From: Chitinophaga arvensicola
GTDB taxonomy: Bacteria > Bacteroidota > Bacteroidia > Chitinophagales > Chitinophagaceae
NCBI RefSeq assembly: GCF_900110835.1
Contig: NZ_FOJG01000001.1
Span: forward strand, 1,437,022 to 1,501,021
Length of the DNA: 64,000 nt
Reading direction: 5' to 3'
Positions 39,362 to 47,917 of this stretch are shown in pieces. The notes beneath the pieces were generated by a model. The model did not search any database, was not told the DNA's origin, and saw only the letters and a list, made by a program, of their open reading frames with translations. A program made the position numbers and the translations under genes. Within the stretch, counting starts at the first letter, position 1. The number at the start of each line of letters is the position of its first letter.

Positions 39362-41299
39362 ATGTCAGTATTCAATCAGCCCAGGAAGAGAGTAATACAG
39401 ATGATTATACTTGGGATGGTAGTACTGATCATCACCAGGTTATTCTTTCTGCAGATCGTGGAAAAGAAATACGCCAAGCTGGCGGATGCCAATGCCGTGT
39501 TACGTAAGGTGATTTACCCGAGTCGCGGGATCATTTACGACCGGCAGAACCGCAGTATTCTTGGTAATGATGTATTGTATGACCTGGTGGTAACGCCTGC
39601 CAGCGTTAAAAGTATTGATACTGCCTATCTCTGTAATATCTTAAAAATAGATAAAGAAGAATTTAGAAAACGGATCATCACCGCTATCGTAAAAAATGGA
39701 CGGGTACGACAATCTGTTTTTGCTCCCCTGCTGGCGCCCGAAGTATTCGGCCAGTTGCAGGAGAGCATGTACCTGTTTCAGCCCGGGTTTGAACTGGTAC
39801 CCCGGCAGATCCGGTCCTACCCTTACTCGGCAGCAGCAAACATCCTCGGTTATATCGCAGAAATTTCCCCGGCCATGTTGAAGGATACCGGCACTTACGC
39901 CTCCTACAACTCTGGCGATTATCTCGGGTTCACCGGTCTTGAAAAGACTTACGAGCCGGTGCTGATGGGGCAAAGAGGGATACAATACCTGATTAAGGAT
40001 AATCTGAACCGGCCCCAGGGCGCTTACGAAAACGGTGAATTTGACAGCGCCGCAGTAGCCGGAAAAAATCTTCGTTTATCACTCGACATTGAATTACAGG
40101 TACTGGGTGAAAAGCTGATGAAAGGAAAATCGGGCAGTATTGTGGCCATTGATCCGCAAACGGGCGGTATCCTGGCGATGGTGAGTGGTCCCAGTTTCGA
40201 TCCGAACCTGCTGACCGGTCCTTATCGCAGTGCGAACTTCAGTAAGCTATATACAGATACCACCAAACCGCTGTTTAATCGTGCCATCCAGGCAACGTAC
40301 CCTCCGGGCTCCACATTTAAGCCGATGATTGCACTGGTTGGGCTGGATGAAGGAGTGATTACACCGAGCTTTGGTTACCCCTGCGGTGGCGCCTATTATG
40401 GTTGTACACGCCCTATCAAGTGTGAGCACCATGATGCGGGACACGCCGCTAACCTGCGACTGGCCCTATCGCATTCCTGTAACTCCTATTTCTCGCACGT
40501 ATACCGCCTGAGTGTGGATGCGGGTAAATTTGGCGGTATACGGGTAGGCGGTATGCAGAAGTGGGCCGATTATATGAACAACTTTGGTTTCGGCCATAAA
40601 GTAGGGATCGATATTCCGAGCGAAGGCCGTGGGCTGGTGCCGGATAAAAAATATTATGATGCCCGTTACAAGGGTAGCTGGAATTCCTGTACATCGGTGT
40701 TTCTGGGGATCGGACAGGGAGAGTTGCTGTTAACTCCGCTGCAAATGGCGAATGCCATGTGTATTGTGGCTAACCGTGGTTCTTACTACATCCCTCACTT
40801 CGTAGCAAGCATCGATAATGATAATACCCACCTGCTGGATAAATACAAAGTGAGACACGATGTGGCACATATCTCTGATACAGCCTACAGCGCGGTAATT
40901 CACGGTATGACAGATGTGGTGGAAAGTGGTACCGGCCGCGTGGCCCAGATTGAAGGGATTACCATTGGTGGTAAAACCGGTACTGCAGAAAACTATGGTA
41001 TTGTAAATGGCGTAAGAACCAAACTGAAGAACCACGCGGTGTTTGTGGCCTTTGCGCCTGCAGAAAAAGCACGTATCGCCATTGCCGTGATTGTGGAAAA
41101 CTCCGGTTTCGGTGCAAAGTATGCAGCACCTATTGCCAGTTTGATGATGGAGAAATACCTGAAAGACAGTATTTCCACGAAGCGTCAGCCACTGTTGAAA
41201 ACAGTGATGGAAACAGTTACAATAGACGCAGCTATGTTGGCCAAATCGCATCTGGATTCATTGAATAACAATGCGGTGATCAAAAAGAAAAAGCCTTAA
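39362..41299 (+). CDS. mrdA: penicillin-binding protein 2 (elongasome transpeptidase)
   Basis: 645 residues. One membrane anchor (about 10-31), then the pedestal domain (about 50-230), then the transpeptidase: S317 and K320 in PPGSTFKPMIAL, the SxN motif S372-C-N374, and K538-T-G540 in GGKTGTAENYG. It crosslinks peptidoglycan during side-wall growth, activated by MreC and paired with RodA, whose gene is 30 bp downstream. Odd point: between S317 and SxN lies a Cys/His cluster (C341, C348, C354, H356, H357, H361) that could bind zinc. Full length, intact. Confidence 0.95.
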   Translation: MSVFNQPRKRVIQMIILGMVVLIITRLFFLQIVEKKYAKLADANAVLRKVIYPSRGIIYDRQNRSILGNDVLYDLVVTPASVKSIDTAYLCNILKIDKEEFRKRIITAIVKNGRVRQSVFAPLLAPEVFGQLQESMYLFQPGFELVPRQIRSYPYSAAANILGYIAEISPAMLKDTGTYASYNSGDYLGFTGLEKTYEPVLMGQRGIQYLIKDNLNRPQGAYENGEFDSAAVAGKNLRLSLDIELQVLGEKLMKGKSGSIVAIDPQTGGILAMVSGPSFDPNLLTGPYRSANFSKLYTDTTKPLFNRAIQATYPPGSTFKPMIALVGLDEGVITPSFGYPCGGAYYGCTRPIKCEHHDAGHAANLRLALSHSCNSYFSHVYRLSVDAGKFGGIRVGGMQKWADYMNNFGFGHKVGIDIPSEGRGLVPDKKYYDARYKGSWNSCTSVFLGIGQGELLLTPLQMANAMCIVANRGSYYIPHFVASIDNDNTHLLDKYKVRHDVAHISDTAYSAVIHGMTDVVESGTGRVAQIEGITIGGKTGTAENYGIVNGVRTKLKNHAVFVAFAPAEKARIAIAVIVENSGFGAKYAAPIASLMMEKYLKDSISTKRQPLLKTVMETVTIDAAMLAKSHLDSLNNNAVIKKKKP

Positions 41300-41329
41300 C
41301 CAATCATCGAATAAACCGATTAATCAATA

Positions 41330-42616
41330 ATGAACCGTTCACAAGCCAAACTGACACAAGGGATTGACTGGCCAATAGTTGGCCTGTATATGGCGTTGGT
41401 GATCATAGGTATCATGTCTATTTTTGCTGCGGAATACCGGGGTGATGACAACGTGTGGCAGGATATTTTACACCCGAGTAAAAACTATTCAAGACAGTTA
41501 ATCTGGTTTGGGGTATCCATTGTGCTGGCATCGGTCATATGGCTCACGGATAGTAAGTTCTTCACGGCTACGGCTAACCTGATGTATGCCGGAGGGTTGC
41601 TGCTGTTATTATTGGTACTGGGTATTGGTAAAGATGTAAAAGGGTCGCACTCGTGGCTGGTTGTCGGCGGTTTCCAGTTTCAGCCGGCAGAATTAACGAA
41701 ACTATGCACTAACCTGGCGCTGGCCAAATACCTGTCGTCGCAGGAAACAGATTTTACAAAACTACGATCGAGACTGATTGCAGCTGCATTGGCGCTGATA
41801 CCTGCGGGTATCATCATTTTGCAGGATGAAACAGGATTGGCACTGGTATATTTTTCCTTCTTCCTGGTCATGTACCGCGAGGGCTTACCCGGCGTACTGC
41901 TGGTGATTGCGTTCTCCGGTATTGTGCTGGTATTGTCGGCCCTGTTGGTGGATCGAACGATACTCTTTACGATATTTACGGTCATCACCGCGCTGGTAAT
42001 TTACTTTATGCGGCGCGAAATCAAACGAAAGCGATCGAAACTCGCACTGATACTGGGGGTGTATGCCTTCTGCGGTCTGTTTGTGATGTTCGTGGTACCG
42101 TTTGTATTTACAAAGGTGTTGAAAGACTACCAGGTGCGTCGTATTGAAGTAATGCTGGGTAAGGAAAACGATCCCAAAGCCACATACAATACCCGACAGA
42201 GTATGATTGCCATCGGCTCTGGTGGCTTCTGGGGAAAAGGTTACCTGAAAGGCACCCAGACCCGTTATGATTTTGTACCGGAACAGAGTACGGACTTTAT
42301 CTTTTGTACCGTGGGCGAAGACTTTGGCTTCTTCGGCAGTGTGATCTTCCTTGGCATATATGTGGCCCTGCTCTTCCGGATTATTTTTGTGGCCGAGCGA
42401 CAGCGATCGACCTTTACGCGAGTCTATGCCTATGGGGTCGCGAGTATCATCTTTTTCCACCTGGCAATTAATATCTCCATGACCATCGGGTTGGCCCCGG
42501 TAATCGGGATTCCTTTGCCACTGGTGAGTTACGGCGGATCTTCCCTGATGACGTTTACCATGCTGATATTTATTCTGCTACGACTGGATGCCGACCGGCA
42601 GATGGTGTTGAGATAG
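41330..42616 (+). CDS. rodA: RodA, elongasome SEDS glycosyltransferase
   Basis: 428 residues with ten or so membrane segments of the SEDS family. It has WLVVGGFQFQPAELTKLCTN, the conserved loop KGTQTRYDFVPEQSTDFIFC with the catalytic Asp region, and LAPVIGIPLPLVSYGGSSLM at the C-terminus. RodA polymerises lipid II into glycan and PBP2 crosslinks it. It is the last gene of the mre operon, with a terminator 29 bp after the stop. Confidence 0.95.
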   Translation: MNRSQAKLTQGIDWPIVGLYMALVIIGIMSIFAAEYRGDDNVWQDILHPSKNYSRQLIWFGVSIVLASVIWLTDSKFFTATANLMYAGGLLLLLLVLGIGKDVKGSHSWLVVGGFQFQPAELTKLCTNLALAKYLSSQETDFTKLRSRLIAAALALIPAGIIILQDETGLALVYFSFFLVMYREGLPGVLLVIAFSGIVLVLSALLVDRTILFTIFTVITALVIYFMRREIKRKRSKLALILGVYAFCGLFVMFVVPFVFTKVLKDYQVRRIEVMLGKENDPKATYNTRQSMIAIGSGGFWGKGYLKGTQTRYDFVPEQSTDFIFCTVGEDFGFFGSVIFLGIYVALLFRIIFVAERQRSTFTRVYAYGVASIIFFHLAINISMTIGLAPVIGIPLPLVSYGGSSLMTFTMLIFILLRLDADRQMVLR

Positions 42617-42644
42617 CTTTCAGCGTATGAATATAACTTTTTAT

Positions 42645-42678
42645 AAAAATGCAGCGGGTAATTCCTGCTGCATTTTTT
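42645..42678 (+). terminator. terminator of the mre-mrdA-rodA operon
   Basis: The stem AAAAATGCAGC with its complement GCTGCATTTTT, an 11-base loop and a T-run lies 29 bp after the rodA stop. Confidence 0.8.
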
Positions 42679-42704
42679 GCTAAAAGCTAATCCTCAAAAG
42701 CAAG

Positions 42705-42712
42705 TATCTTTG
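42705..42712 (+). promoter_or_regulatory. promoter -7 box abutting the MBL-hydrolase ATG
   Basis: TATCTTTG, a full TAnnTTTG match, ends 4 bp before the ATG at 42717. Transcription would begin on or within a few bases of the start codon, predicting a leaderless mRNA. A TTTG 25 bp upstream (42676-42679) is close to, but wider than, the usual -33 spacing. Confidence 0.45.
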
Positions 42713-42716
42713 CATA

Positions 42717-43469
42717 ATGGCACCTATTATTCCATTATCAGAAGGGTCATTTACCGTAGACGGGACCAAGAAATTTTATCCATTTAAGCTGGGCACGGAT
42801 CAGATGCAGGACCGCCCGCATGGTTCGCTGCTGGTTGAGATACAGCCGTTCCTGGTAATTACAGACCGGGACTATATTTTATTTGATACCGGTCTGGGTT
42901 TCAGAAACCCGGATGGGGTATTACAGATTCATCAGCACCTGATCGACAATGGTATCAACCCGATGGAGATCACTAAAGTACTGATGAGTCATTTGCATAA
43001 AGACCACTCTGGTGGTGTGTCTTCGGAAGATCCGATCACAGGGGTACGCACGCTGAATTTCCCAGGCGCTACCTATTATGTGAACAACGAGGAAATGCTC
43101 TATGCGATAGAACATTCCGGTAAATCCTATCTCTCGGAAGATATTATGTTATTACAACAGCGGGATAATGTGGTGTTTACTACCGGTAATGGCACTATCG
43201 ACGACTATATTCACTATGAGGTAACTGGCGGCCATTGTCCGTATCACCAGGTTTTCCTGGTAGATGACGGAGCAGATAAAGTGTTTTTCGGGGGAGATGT
43301 GGCACCGCAGATATCCCAGATGAAGAGCCGGTTTGCCGCCAAGTATGACTATGATGGCAAACGGAGCATGGAGCTGCGTCAGGAATTCCTGGAGCGTGGC
43401 AAAAAAGAAGGCTGGACATTCCTCTTCTATCATGATACCAAAGAACCATTTGCGAAGTTCGAGCCATAA
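42717..43469 (+). CDS. MBL-fold metallohydrolase
   Basis: 250 residues with the metallo-beta-lactamase metal site: H92-x-H94-x-D96-H97 in MSHLHKDHSGG, a later His in VTGGHCPYHQVF, an Asp in VFFGGDVAPQ, and a final His in FLFYHDTKEPF. No signal peptide, so cytoplasmic. Closest by eye to the lactonase or hydrolase MBL proteins (AttM/AhlD-like architecture); substrate unknown. An AraC-type regulator gene follows 11 bp downstream in the same direction, suggesting a two-gene unit. A leaderless start is predicted. Confidence 0.85.
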   Translation: MAPIIPLSEGSFTVDGTKKFYPFKLGTDQMQDRPHGSLLVEIQPFLVITDRDYILFDTGLGFRNPDGVLQIHQHLIDNGINPMEITKVLMSHLHKDHSGGVSSEDPITGVRTLNFPGATYYVNNEEMLYAIEHSGKSYLSEDIMLLQQRDNVVFTTGNGTIDDYIHYEVTGGHCPYHQVFLVDDGADKVFFGGDVAPQISQMKSRFAAKYDYDGKRSMELRQEFLERGKKEGWTFLFYHDTKEPFAKFEP

Positions 43470-43480
43470 TACCAGCGCTC

Positions 43481-44320
43481 ATGTATACGCCGTTTAACAG
43501 CTTATCTCTTTCGGGGCAACATACCCTTAAAACCTGGGAGCAACAGGGAGCGCGCTGGGCATCGTATAGTCTTTACCGTAACCAGGCGGCGCATGAGCTG
43601 TATATCCCTCAAACGATTTTGAACCTGGTGATCCAGGGGGAGAAAAGAATGTATGACGGCAGGCAGGTGCATTGCCTGTGTGCCGGCGATGTGATGGTGA
43701 TTCCGCCGGGAAGCCTGCTTTGCTCGGAAATATTACAGCCAAAGGAATTATACGGCAGTATCAACCTGGTGATCCCGGATGAGTTGCTCCTGACAGCCCT
43801 TAAGCAGCCAGGGCGGCCTGTTTCCGCAACCAGCCGGGTGTTGACCACATTAACACCGGACAAGCGCTGGCAATACTTTACAGCGCAACTCCAGCGTCGC
43901 TTTTTGGACGAAACACTTTCCTCTCCTGATTATTACGATATTATCACTGCTGCATTACAGTTAATCTCCACGGAGGAAGCCGTGAGTGCCATGCTGGCCA
44001 AAGCGGCTGCTGATCCGTTGTCCGCAGTAATGAAGCAATTGAGCACGGAAATTTCCGGTCTGCGGCTCATGGAGGAAATGGCGGCGATGGGGCATATGAG
44101 CACCGCTACGCTGAAACGTCGTTTCCGGGATGTTTATCATAGTTCGCCTATGCATTGGCTCCAGGAAAAAAGGTTGCAGACAGCGGGTTTCCTGTTGCGT
44201 ACCACAACCGCGCCTATCTCTGAAATAGCTTACAGTATCGGTTTTGAAGACGTGACCCATTTTTACAGGCAGTTTCGCCGTTGTTTCAAAGTAACTCCTT
44301 TACAATGGCGCAGGATGTAA
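43481..44320 (+). CDS. AraC-family transcriptional regulator
   Basis: 279 residues. The N-terminal cupin-type half has ELYIPQTILNLVIQGEKRMY and CAGDVMVIPPGSLLC, as in the AraC-type regulators with an AraC_N domain. The C-terminal half has two helix-turn-helix motifs, LMEEMAAMGHMSTATLKRRF and ISEIAYSIGFEDVTHFYRQF, then FKVTPLQWRR. It lies 11 bp after the MBL gene and 60 bp before the NTF2-like gene, so either could be regulated by it. The effector is unknown. Confidence 0.92.
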   Translation: MYTPFNSLSLSGQHTLKTWEQQGARWASYSLYRNQAAHELYIPQTILNLVIQGEKRMYDGRQVHCLCAGDVMVIPPGSLLCSEILQPKELYGSINLVIPDELLLTALKQPGRPVSATSRVLTTLTPDKRWQYFTAQLQRRFLDETLSSPDYYDIITAALQLISTEEAVSAMLAKAAADPLSAVMKQLSTEISGLRLMEEMAAMGHMSTATLKRRFRDVYHSSPMHWLQEKRLQTAGFLLRTTTAPISEIAYSIGFEDVTHFYRQFRRCFKVTPLQWRRM

Positions 44321-44380
44321 ACTGATCTTTTTAGCAAATAATGGTGGGAACAGAACGCTTACATTGTAAAAAAAACAGCA

Positions 44381-44728
44381 ATGGACCATCTCTCGCAAAT
44401 TGGTGAAGCCTGGCTGCAGGCCTGGAATTCCCACAACATAGACGACATCATGTTGCACTACGATGATAATATTCTTTTTTATTCTCCCGTGATCCGGCAG
44501 TTGACGAACGATCCGGAGGGTTGTATCCGGGGGAAGGAAGCGTTAAAGGCTTATTTTCTGAAGGGGCTTGCGGCCTATCCCGATCTCCATTTTGAGTTGT
44601 ATCACATCCTGGAGGGGATCAATTCTTTGGTGTTGTACTACAAGAGTATCAATAATAAGCTGAGTGCGGAGATGATGGTGATCAATGAGAAAGGGCTGGT
44701 TACTGAGGTACGTGCGCATTACAAGTGA
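44381..44728 (+). CDS. SnoaL/NTF2-like protein
   Basis: 115 residues folding as a cone-shaped NTF2-like domain: GEAWLQAWNSHNIDDIMLHY, IRGKEALKAYFLKGLAAYPD, LHFELYHILEGINSLVLYY, and a beta-strand ending with TEVRAHYK. Such proteins include polyketide cyclases, ketosteroid isomerase-like enzymes and non-enzymatic binding domains. No catalytic set is obvious. It may be transcribed with the AraC gene upstream. Confidence 0.82.
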   Translation: MDHLSQIGEAWLQAWNSHNIDDIMLHYDDNILFYSPVIRQLTNDPEGCIRGKEALKAYFLKGLAAYPDLHFELYHILEGINSLVLYYKSINNKLSAEMMVINEKGLVTEVRAHYK

Positions 44729-44741
44729 CAACAGGTTATTG

Positions 44742-44760
44742 CGGGGGCATGATGCTCCCG
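44742..44760 (+). terminator. candidate terminator after the NTF2-like gene
   Basis: A 7-bp stem CGGGGGC/GCTCCCG (one G:U) around ATGAT is followed by a T-rich stretch. It lies between convergent genes. Confidence 0.45.
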
Positions 44761-44770
44761 TTCTATTATT

Positions 44771-45262
44771 TTATTGTCTTCGTCTTGGGCCGCCTTGTCC
44801 CATTCTGTCCATTCTCCTGGTATTGAGGTGATTGATCATCATGGTCCGGAATTCTCTTTCGCTTTTGAATACCATACCGGCTTTTCTGCCGGGGAGAACG
44901 CGCTGAAATTCGGTACTGTAGCGGGATTTGATATCAAGCATTCGCTTTTCGTATTTCAGTTCCTTATCCATGTTTTTCCGGGCGGCATCGTCGGCGTTGT
45001 CGTTGGCTAATTTTTCCGGATCTTTTTTCTGATGGCGTTCTGCGATCAGTTGTTCTACTTCCTGGGTGTAGTTATTATATACGGGCCAGAATTTTTGAGC
45101 TTCATCTGCGGTAAGGTTAAGTTTCTGGGCGAGGTACTGGATCTGGATGGCTTTTATTTTATCGACCGGGTTTTCGGCAGGAGGCTGCTGTGCGCTACTC
45201 ACACCGGAATGGGTAAGCAGGACAAACATTGCAATCCATATAAAGCTAAAACGTTTCATCAT
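44771..45262 (-). CDS. Spy/CpxP-like periplasmic protein
   Basis: 163 residues with a signal peptide (MMKRFSFIWIAMFVLLTHSG, cleavage near SSAQQ). The mature chain is helical and charged, with AQKLNLTADEAQKFWPVYNN, resembling the LTxxQ-type motif of Spy/CpxP/CnrX sensors and chaperones, and a basic C-terminus (RRMDRMGQGGPRRRQ). It overlaps the anti-sigma-like gene by 4 bp, in a row sigma, anti-sigma-like, Spy-like. It could sense metals or misfolded protein and feed the sigma factor, as in Cnr/Rse systems. This is inferred from order. Confidence 0.75.
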   Translation of the reverse strand: MMKRFSFIWIAMFVLLTHSGVSSAQQPPAENPVDKIKAIQIQYLAQKLNLTADEAQKFWPVYNNYTQEVEQLIAERHQKKDPEKLANDNADDAARKNMDKELKYEKRMLDIKSRYSTEFQRVLPGRKAGMVFKSEREFRTMMINHLNTRRMDRMGQGGPRRRQ

Positions 45263-45969
45263 TTCTTTTCAGGTATCACTTCCTTTGACAAATCGGTCTG
45301 TTGCAGGTATTTTTCGATGGCATCCAGCGGAACGGCTTCGTTCAGTTGTTTTTGCACCGGGGTTGTTTCCATAGAGGTGGCAAAGAAAGCTTCATTATCA
45401 AAGGAATCCGTGTGGGTTTGCAGGTAATTCACAATATCCTGGTCGTTAAGGTCTTCCAGTTGTTTTTCTATATTACTGTGGATATTATTATTGGCGATGA
45501 ACAGGATAGCGGTGCTACCGACAAAAGCAGTGAGGCAGGCGGCCACGGTCCATTTGATCCATGCTGCGGCCCGTTTGCGGTGCACTACTTTCAATGGGTT
45601 GACTGGTTGGGTGACGTTTACCTGGAGGCGTTCAAAGTAGTCGTTGGGTACGGTAAAGGGGACTTCTTTGGGTATAGCAGCCAGGAACGGGGAAATAGAC
45701 GCCAGTTCTGATTGTACATTTTGTTGGGAGGCATTTTCCGCATGGATCCTTTGCAGGATGGCCAGGGGAAGTTCCTCAAAATAGCCGGGGGGAACAGATT
45801 GGGTTTGTTCCGGAGCAGTACGCAGTTGTTCCAGCTGAATCTGCAGCAGGATGGCGGCGGGCAGCTGTTCAAAATAGCCGGCTGGTACCGTTAGAGGTAC
45901 ATCTGCCGGCCAGTTGATGCCTGGCGCTATCTGCATTAATTCATTCGCTATGTCGGTCTGCCTGTTCAT
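45259..45969 (-). CDS. anti-sigma-like membrane protein with GYFE repeats
   Basis: 236 residues. The cytoplasmic N-terminal part has three copies of a VPxGYFExLP-type motif (YFE at residues 32-34, 63-65 and 111-113; e.g. TVPAGYFEQLPAAIL and SVPPGYFEELPLAIL). One membrane segment follows (about 137-158), then an outer region with ETTPVQKQLNEAVPLDAIEK. There is no ZAS Cys/His motif. Position 112 bp after an ECF sigma gene argues for an anti-sigma or sigma-binding role; such repeat proteins are common beside sigma genes in Bacteroidota. It overlaps the Spy-like gene by 4 bp. Confidence 0.65.
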   Translation of the reverse strand: MNRQTDIANELMQIAPGINWPADVPLTVPAGYFEQLPAAILLQIQLEQLRTAPEQTQSVPPGYFEELPLAILQRIHAENASQQNVQSELASISPFLAAIPKEVPFTVPNDYFERLQVNVTQPVNPLKVVHRKRAAAWIKWTVAACLTAFVGSTAILFIANNNIHSNIEKQLEDLNDQDIVNYLQTHTDSFDNEAFFATSMETTPVQKQLNEAVPLDAIEKYLQQTDLSKEVIPEKK

Positions 45970-46081
45970 ACTTGCTTGCTGTTTTTTAGACAGGTAAGGG
46001 TATTAATAGTTTAATGTGATTTTAATCTTTTGGTAAAATTCTTTAAAAATTACTTAAAATAAATATTTGTAAAATTTATGC

Positions 46082-46633
46082 TCAGCCATTCCGGATATAC
46101 TCTTCAATTTTCTTTACTGCGTGATGGTAGGAGGCTTTGAGCGCTCCTTCTGAGGTATCCAGGACCTTGCTCATTTCTTCATAAGGCATTTCATCGTAGT
46201 AGCGCAGGTTGAAAACGATCCGTTGTTTATCGGGTAAACTGAGGATGGCGCGTTGTAGTTTCCATTCCAGTTTATTGGGATCAAACTGAGGGTCAGCCCT
46301 GAGTTTGTTGCTCAAGCCGTTTTCGACTTCAGACAGGGAAACGGATGTTTTGCGTTTCTGCTGTTCCAGGAAAGTCAGACTTTCGTTGGTGGCTATTTTA
46401 TAGAGCCAGGTATATAGTTGTGCATCTTCCCGGAAGTTCTCCAGGTTTTTCCACACTTTTATGAATACATTTTGCAGCACATCATTGGCATCATCGTGAT
46501 CCATTACCATCCTGCGGATATGCCAGTAAAGCCTTTCCTGATACTTCTGGATAATCAGGGTAAACCCTTTTTCCTTCGTACCAGGTACACGGTATAATGC
46601 CAAGAGTGATTTATCGTCCTGTGAAACGGCCAT
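46082..46633 (-). CDS. ECF-family RNA polymerase sigma factor
   Basis: 183 residues. Region 2 has YWHIRRMVMDHDDANDVLQN and FREDAQLYTWLYKIATNESL. Region 4 has ILSLPDKQRIVFNLRYYDEM and PYEEMSKVLDTSEGALKASY. It starts MAVSQDDKSLLALYR. An alternative sigma that lets RNA polymerase read a small regulon, likely under control of the membrane protein encoded 112 bp downstream. The Spy-like gene completes a stress-type operon. No clear autoregulatory ECF promoter was recognised upstream. Confidence 0.93.
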   Translation of the reverse strand: MAVSQDDKSLLALYRVPGTKEKGFTLIIQKYQERLYWHIRRMVMDHDDANDVLQNVFIKVWKNLENFREDAQLYTWLYKIATNESLTFLEQQKRKTSVSLSEVENGLSNKLRADPQFDPNKLEWKLQRAILSLPDKQRIVFNLRYYDEMPYEEMSKVLDTSEGALKASYHHAVKKIEEYIRNG

Positions 46634-46744
46634 AGGTTAAATGGTTCTTAACAGGTTTTAGTTTATTGAATATAAATAAAAACCCGATCATGAGACGAAG
46701 AGATTGCGTTAAAGTTTAATGCCGGGAGGATATTAGCGGAGGTG

Positions 46745-46759
46745 ATCGCCTTTGGCGAT
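46745..46759. repeat. small dyad ATCGCC-N3-GGCGAT, copy 2
   Basis: The same 6-bp dyad as at 4538-4552 (loop TTT instead of TGC), with matching flanks on both sides. It lies 60 bp beyond the hairpin at 46811-46860. Confidence 0.6.
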
Positions 46760-46810
46760 TGTCTTTCCCAGGACTATGGGTGCTTACCTGATTTGATTAT
46801 TGGGGATTTT

Positions 46811-46860
46811 TAAAAAGATTCGGGGAGATAAAAACGGACATCCGCTTTTATCTCCCCGAA
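46811..46860 (-). terminator. terminator of the rfbA-galE-transketolase unit (repeat copy 2)
   Basis: A stem of about 19 bp (46819-46837 with 46842-46860, one G:U) has a 4-base loop. On the minus strand it is followed by TCTTTTTAAAAA. It lies 39 bp past the transketolase stop. Stem and right flank nearly equal the terminator at 4671-4723. Confidence 0.85.
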
Positions 46861-46899
46861 ATATTTAACAGCAAAATGAAGGAAAATTATCAAACTTCC

Positions 46900-47865
46900 T
46901 TATGCTTGTTTTTTACGTTGCATGGCTTTTTCTGCTGCTGCTACGATATGATCTGCATCGAGACCATATTTCTTCAGCAGGTCCAGTGGTTTACCGCTTT
47001 CGCCGAAAGTATCGTTGGTACCTACATATTCAATAGGCACGGGGATATGACGGGATGCTACCTGTGCGATGCTGTCGCCCAGACCACCGAGTACGTTGTG
47101 TTCTTCGGCAGTAACAGCACAACCGGTTTTTTTCAGGGAAGCGATTACAGCAGCTTCGTCCAGTGGCTTGATAGTGTGGATATTGATAATTTCCACGCTG
47201 TAGCCTTTTTCTTCCAGTACTTTACCGGCTTCGATGGCGATCCATACGAGGTGGCCGCAGGCGAAGAGGGTAATATCGGTTCCTTCGTGGAGGATCTGTG
47301 CTTTACCTACTTCAAATTTCTGATCTTCAGCGGTGAAGTTAGGCCATTTCGGACGGCCGAAACGGAGATATACCGGTCCTTCGTAATCAGCGATAGCGAT
47401 AGTAGCAGCTTTGGTTTGATTGAAATCGCAGGGAACGATAACAGTCATACCAGGCAGCATTTTCATCATGCCGATATCTTCGAGGATCTGGTGGGTAGCG
47501 CCATCTTCACCCAGGGTAAGACCTGCGTGGGAAGCACATATTTTTACATTCTTATTGGAGTAGGCAACAGACTGACGGATCTGGTCATATACCCTGCCTG
47601 TAGAAAAGTTAGCAAAAGTGGTGGTATAAGGTATTTTGCCGCCAATGGTTAAGCCGGCAGCGATACCAATCATATTGGCTTCCGCGATACCTACCTGTAC
47701 AAAGCGATCAGGAAATTCTTTAATAAAGGCGTTCAGTTTCATTGAACCGAGCAAATCTGCTGTCAGTGCTACTACATTGGGGTTTTTACGACCCACTTCC
47801 AGTATGCCCTCACCAAACCCGCCACGGGTTTCTTTTTCATTTAGTGGTTGAATATCTTTTACCAT
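46900..47865 (-). CDS. transketolase-family C-terminal subunit (Pyr plus C-terminal domains)
   Basis: 321 residues, half the length of a transketolase. Pyrimidine-binding domain with VGIAEANMIGIAAGLTIGGK and ASHAGLTLGEDGATHQILED; C-terminal domain with GTDITLFACGHLVWIAIEAG and VTAEEHNVLGGLGDSIAQVA. The usual split transketolase has an N-terminal TPP-binding subunit encoded just upstream; here that position is taken by galE, so the partner is elsewhere. The chain begins and ends normally, so this is not a frameshift. A role in pentose-phosphate exchange is likely. The gene ends at a strong terminator and follows galE by 52 bp. Confidence 0.85.
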   Translation of the reverse strand: MVKDIQPLNEKETRGGFGEGILEVGRKNPNVVALTADLLGSMKLNAFIKEFPDRFVQVGIAEANMIGIAAGLTIGGKIPYTTTFANFSTGRVYDQIRQSVAYSNKNVKICASHAGLTLGEDGATHQILEDIGMMKMLPGMTVIVPCDFNQTKAATIAIADYEGPVYLRFGRPKWPNFTAEDQKFEVGKAQILHEGTDITLFACGHLVWIAIEAGKVLEEKGYSVEIINIHTIKPLDEAAVIASLKKTGCAVTAEEHNVLGGLGDSIAQVASRHIPVPIEYVGTNDTFGESGKPLDLLKKYGLDADHIVAAAEKAMQRKKQA

Positions 47866-47917
47866 TGTGGTCTTTTTAAAATTGAAGCGTAAAAGTAAAC
47901 ATTAAAAAGTGAGGATC

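Noticed and set aside
46876..47652. 258-codon frame opposite the transketolase subunit
   Set aside because: Shadow frame caused by codon bias; the minus-strand gene has clear family motifs.
46900..47865. Half-length transketolase as a frameshifted or truncated gene
   Set aside because: Start and end are both natural for the C-terminal subunit of split transketolases, so no decay is implied.
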